A stretch of 14,780 bases of DNA from a bacterium. Lineage in GTDB: Bacteria; Babelota; Babeliae; Babelales; RVW-14. The notes under the pieces are model-generated. The model was given only the letters and a program-made list of their open reading frames with translations. It was not told the origin of the DNA and ran no database searches. A program made the position numbers and the translations under genes. This document shows, piece by piece, positions 13,322-14,780 of the stretch. How positions within the stretch are numbered: position 1 is the stretch's first letter; every line of letters starts with the position of its first letter. The stretch is from the NCBI GenBank assembly GCA_030432505.1, contig JAUIHA010000005.1:1-14780 (forward strand), read 5' to 3'.

Positions 13322-14780
13322 TTAGAAGGAGATAGCTCCTTTAATCCAGAATGCCCACTGGTCAAATGCTGAGTTGTCATGGGCAAATTCATAGGAACCA
13401 CCAACTGAAGTAGATGCTGGATAGCGACGGTTGAGGTTCATTTTGTAACCAACGCTTGTGTAAATCTTGTGGGTGAATTGTGTTGGGGTTTTTACTGCAT
13501 TGATATCAAGGTCATCGTTGGTAAGTGTACGGTTGTTACGAATAACAGGAGCTGTTCCTGTTCCTTTGACCTCAAATTTTTCGGTAGTGTCGTAGTCTTT
13601 TTCAGCTATTCCAATGTTGTTGTCTGCAAAGTTACCTTTGAGCCAAGCTGACTCCTGATCTTTCCAATAAGCATTGTAACCAGCATCAATGATGAAGCGT
13701 TTTGTTTGGAAGGATACGTTTGCAAGGGCATCAAACTGACTACCAGGTTTAACGCGTAAGCTTTGCGCTAAAACATTTGCGAGAGGGAACAAAGGCTTAT
13801 CTTTTTGGTCTAGTTTCCCTGCAAGGTAGTAGTGACCGAACGGGATATCTTTTACACCAACTACGCGAGTTTCACTTGCTTCGAAAAGGTATTTGTAGTT
13901 AAAGCCAAGATTAGCTTTAATTTTTCCTTTTTTACCTTCCCAAATCTGGAAACCACCATCAACGCTTGCGCCAAGGCCAAGGTGTTCGTTGTTACCATAA
14001 ATTGGTTCAAAAAGGTATTCACCACGAGGTTTGTTACCTGTTGGGAATGTCATAAACACAGAAATGTTCGCGAATTTTTTATCATCGTGATGCCACATAT
14101 AGCCAAGACCAACGTCGATGTCTGCAACACCGCCAGCACTGCGGCGATTATCAACTTTTAAGTTTTTAAGTGAGTCCTGAAGGTCTTCATCTGATGTCGC
14201 ACTATCAACTTTTACGTTTCCTTTAAAGAAATCTGCAAGGGCAAAGCTCTTGCTGCTGCCACCTGTTCCTATTGTTACCTTTTCCTCATCTTCAAATTTC
14301 ATGTTGATGTTGTTTTCAACATGAACGAGGGGAAGGCTTACTTTAAAGAATAGGCCTTTGAACGGTGAATTAAAGAACTGGTGGTAATCAAAGCGTGCTC
14401 CCCAAACATCTTGGTCTGGGCTTAAGTTGATTTTACCTTTAGCTTTGTTGGTATCGTTGTCATTGAGCTCATGAATTAAAAAAGCACTGTCAATATCAAA
14501 ACCGTTTGTAGAAGTAGGGGTTGCTCCAATTTTGAAGGTGCTGCTGTTGTTACCAATACCAAAATAGTGGCCAGCATTATCATCAGAATCAGAAAATTGG
14601 TAGAATGGTGTTACTTGTACATGGCTCTTGATACGTTTTTTCGCATGATGCCATTTCGTATAAATGTGTGAATGCCACGCTGCTTGTTCCATTGCCTTGT
14701 TCACACCAACAGCGCGGGGTGTAATGAAGGTTTTTTGTGAATGTGATCGGTCGGCAAATACTGAACTTGCGCACAGTGCC
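13322..14780 (-). CDS. Outer-membrane beta-barrel-like protein, 5' end outside the window
   Basis: The frame is open from the window edge (first full codon at 14779) to TAA at 13322-13324, about 485 codons. A GTG at 14704 could be taken as the start, but the codons before it read ALCASSVFADRSHSQKTFIT, the end of a signal peptide (SVFA/D) and a mature N-terminus. The real start therefore lies beyond the edge by roughly 10-15 codons. The mature protein has many short alternating beta strands ending in aromatic residues (VGLGYMWHH, LGLGASVDGGFQIW, KANLGFNYKYLF, FIIDAGYNAYW, KIYTSVGYKMNL). Its last strand is QWAFWIKGAISF, a C-terminal Phe signal as used by the Bam machinery. This supports an outer-membrane barrel, perhaps porin- or adhesin-like; the substrate is unknown. 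It ends at a strong terminator and is not part of the following operon. Confidence 0.8.
   Translation of the reverse strand, partial: ALCASSVFADRSHSQKTFITPRAVGVNKAMEQAAWHSHIYTKWHHAKKRIKSHVQVTPFYQFSDSDDNAGHYFGIGNNSSTFKIGATPTSTNGFDIDSAFLIHELNDNDTNKAKGKINLSPDQDVWGARFDYHQFFNSPFKGLFFKVSLPLVHVENNINMKFEDEEKVTIGTGGSSKSFALADFFKGNVKVDSATSDEDLQDSLKNLKVDNRRSAGGVADIDVGLGYMWHHDDKKFANISVFMTFPTGNKPRGEYLFEPIYGNNEHLGLGASVDGGFQIWEGKKGKIKANLGFNYKYLFEASETRVVGVKDIPFGHYYLAGKLDQKDKPLFPLANVLAQSLRVKPGSQFDALANVSFQTKRFIIDAGYNAYWKDQESAWLKGNFADNNIGIAEKDYDTTEKFEVKGTGTAPVIRNNRTLTNDDLDINAVKTPTQFTHKIYTSVGYKMNLNRRYPASTSVGGSYEFAHDNSAFDQWAFWIKGAISF

Noticed and set aside
14589..14774. 61-aa minus-strand frame overlapping the beta-barrel gene start
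   Set aside because: Alternative frame; the barrel frame continues through here with a signal-peptide end, which is the better reading.

Overview
The window reads as a piece of a small, AT-rich genome of a Gram-negative bacterium. A C-terminal beta-barrel signature ending in Phe, many Sec signal peptides, short intergenic gaps, dispersed palindromic repeats and a set of large exported helical proteins of unknown family fit a host-associated or intracellular lineage. Candidatus Dependentiae (TM6/Babeliae) is my best guess from the style of the genes, but no marker here proves it. Base composition was judged by eye, not calculated.

Left part (1-1121): the end of an XRE-type helix-turn-helix gene, then a MntA-like minimal nucleotidyltransferase antitoxin. 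Its usual HEPN toxin partner (HepT) appears to survive only as an overlapping start codon and about six codons. After it comes a non-coding block of about 450 bp, richer in GC, bounded by imperfect inverted repeats and full of hairpins; it looks like a mobile or repeat element. An A/T-rich terminator-like hairpin follows.

Middle (1122-5206): a fatty-acid synthesis cluster, fabG - unknown exported protein - acpP - fabF. The extra gene encodes a predicted signal-peptide protein with a Rossmann/methyltransferase-like motif. Palindromic repeats of one family (TGTCAT/TGTCAC...TCCA) sit in the gaps before acpP and after fabF. acpP has its own TATAAT box followed by a short dyad.

5207-6807: a Schlafen/AlbA_2-HATPase-wHTH transcriptional regulator. 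It is preceded by a good sigma70 promoter embedded in an array of GACTCA/TGAGTT half-sites, which suggests autoregulation. It ends in a perfect 34-bp palindromic terminator shared with the converging gene.

Right part (6867-14780): six genes, all with signal peptides, none given a definite function. On the minus strand lie a 276-aa secreted protein with a long, structured leader; a three-gene operon (429 aa, 861 aa and 118 aa exported helical proteins) read from a strong promoter just upstream; and before it an outer-membrane beta-barrel-like protein whose 5' end is cut by the window edge and which ends at a 20-bp-stem terminator. One plus-strand gene (8016-8858, a two-TM membrane protein) interrupts the series and has visibly higher GC. 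This half is best described as a secretome/surface island.
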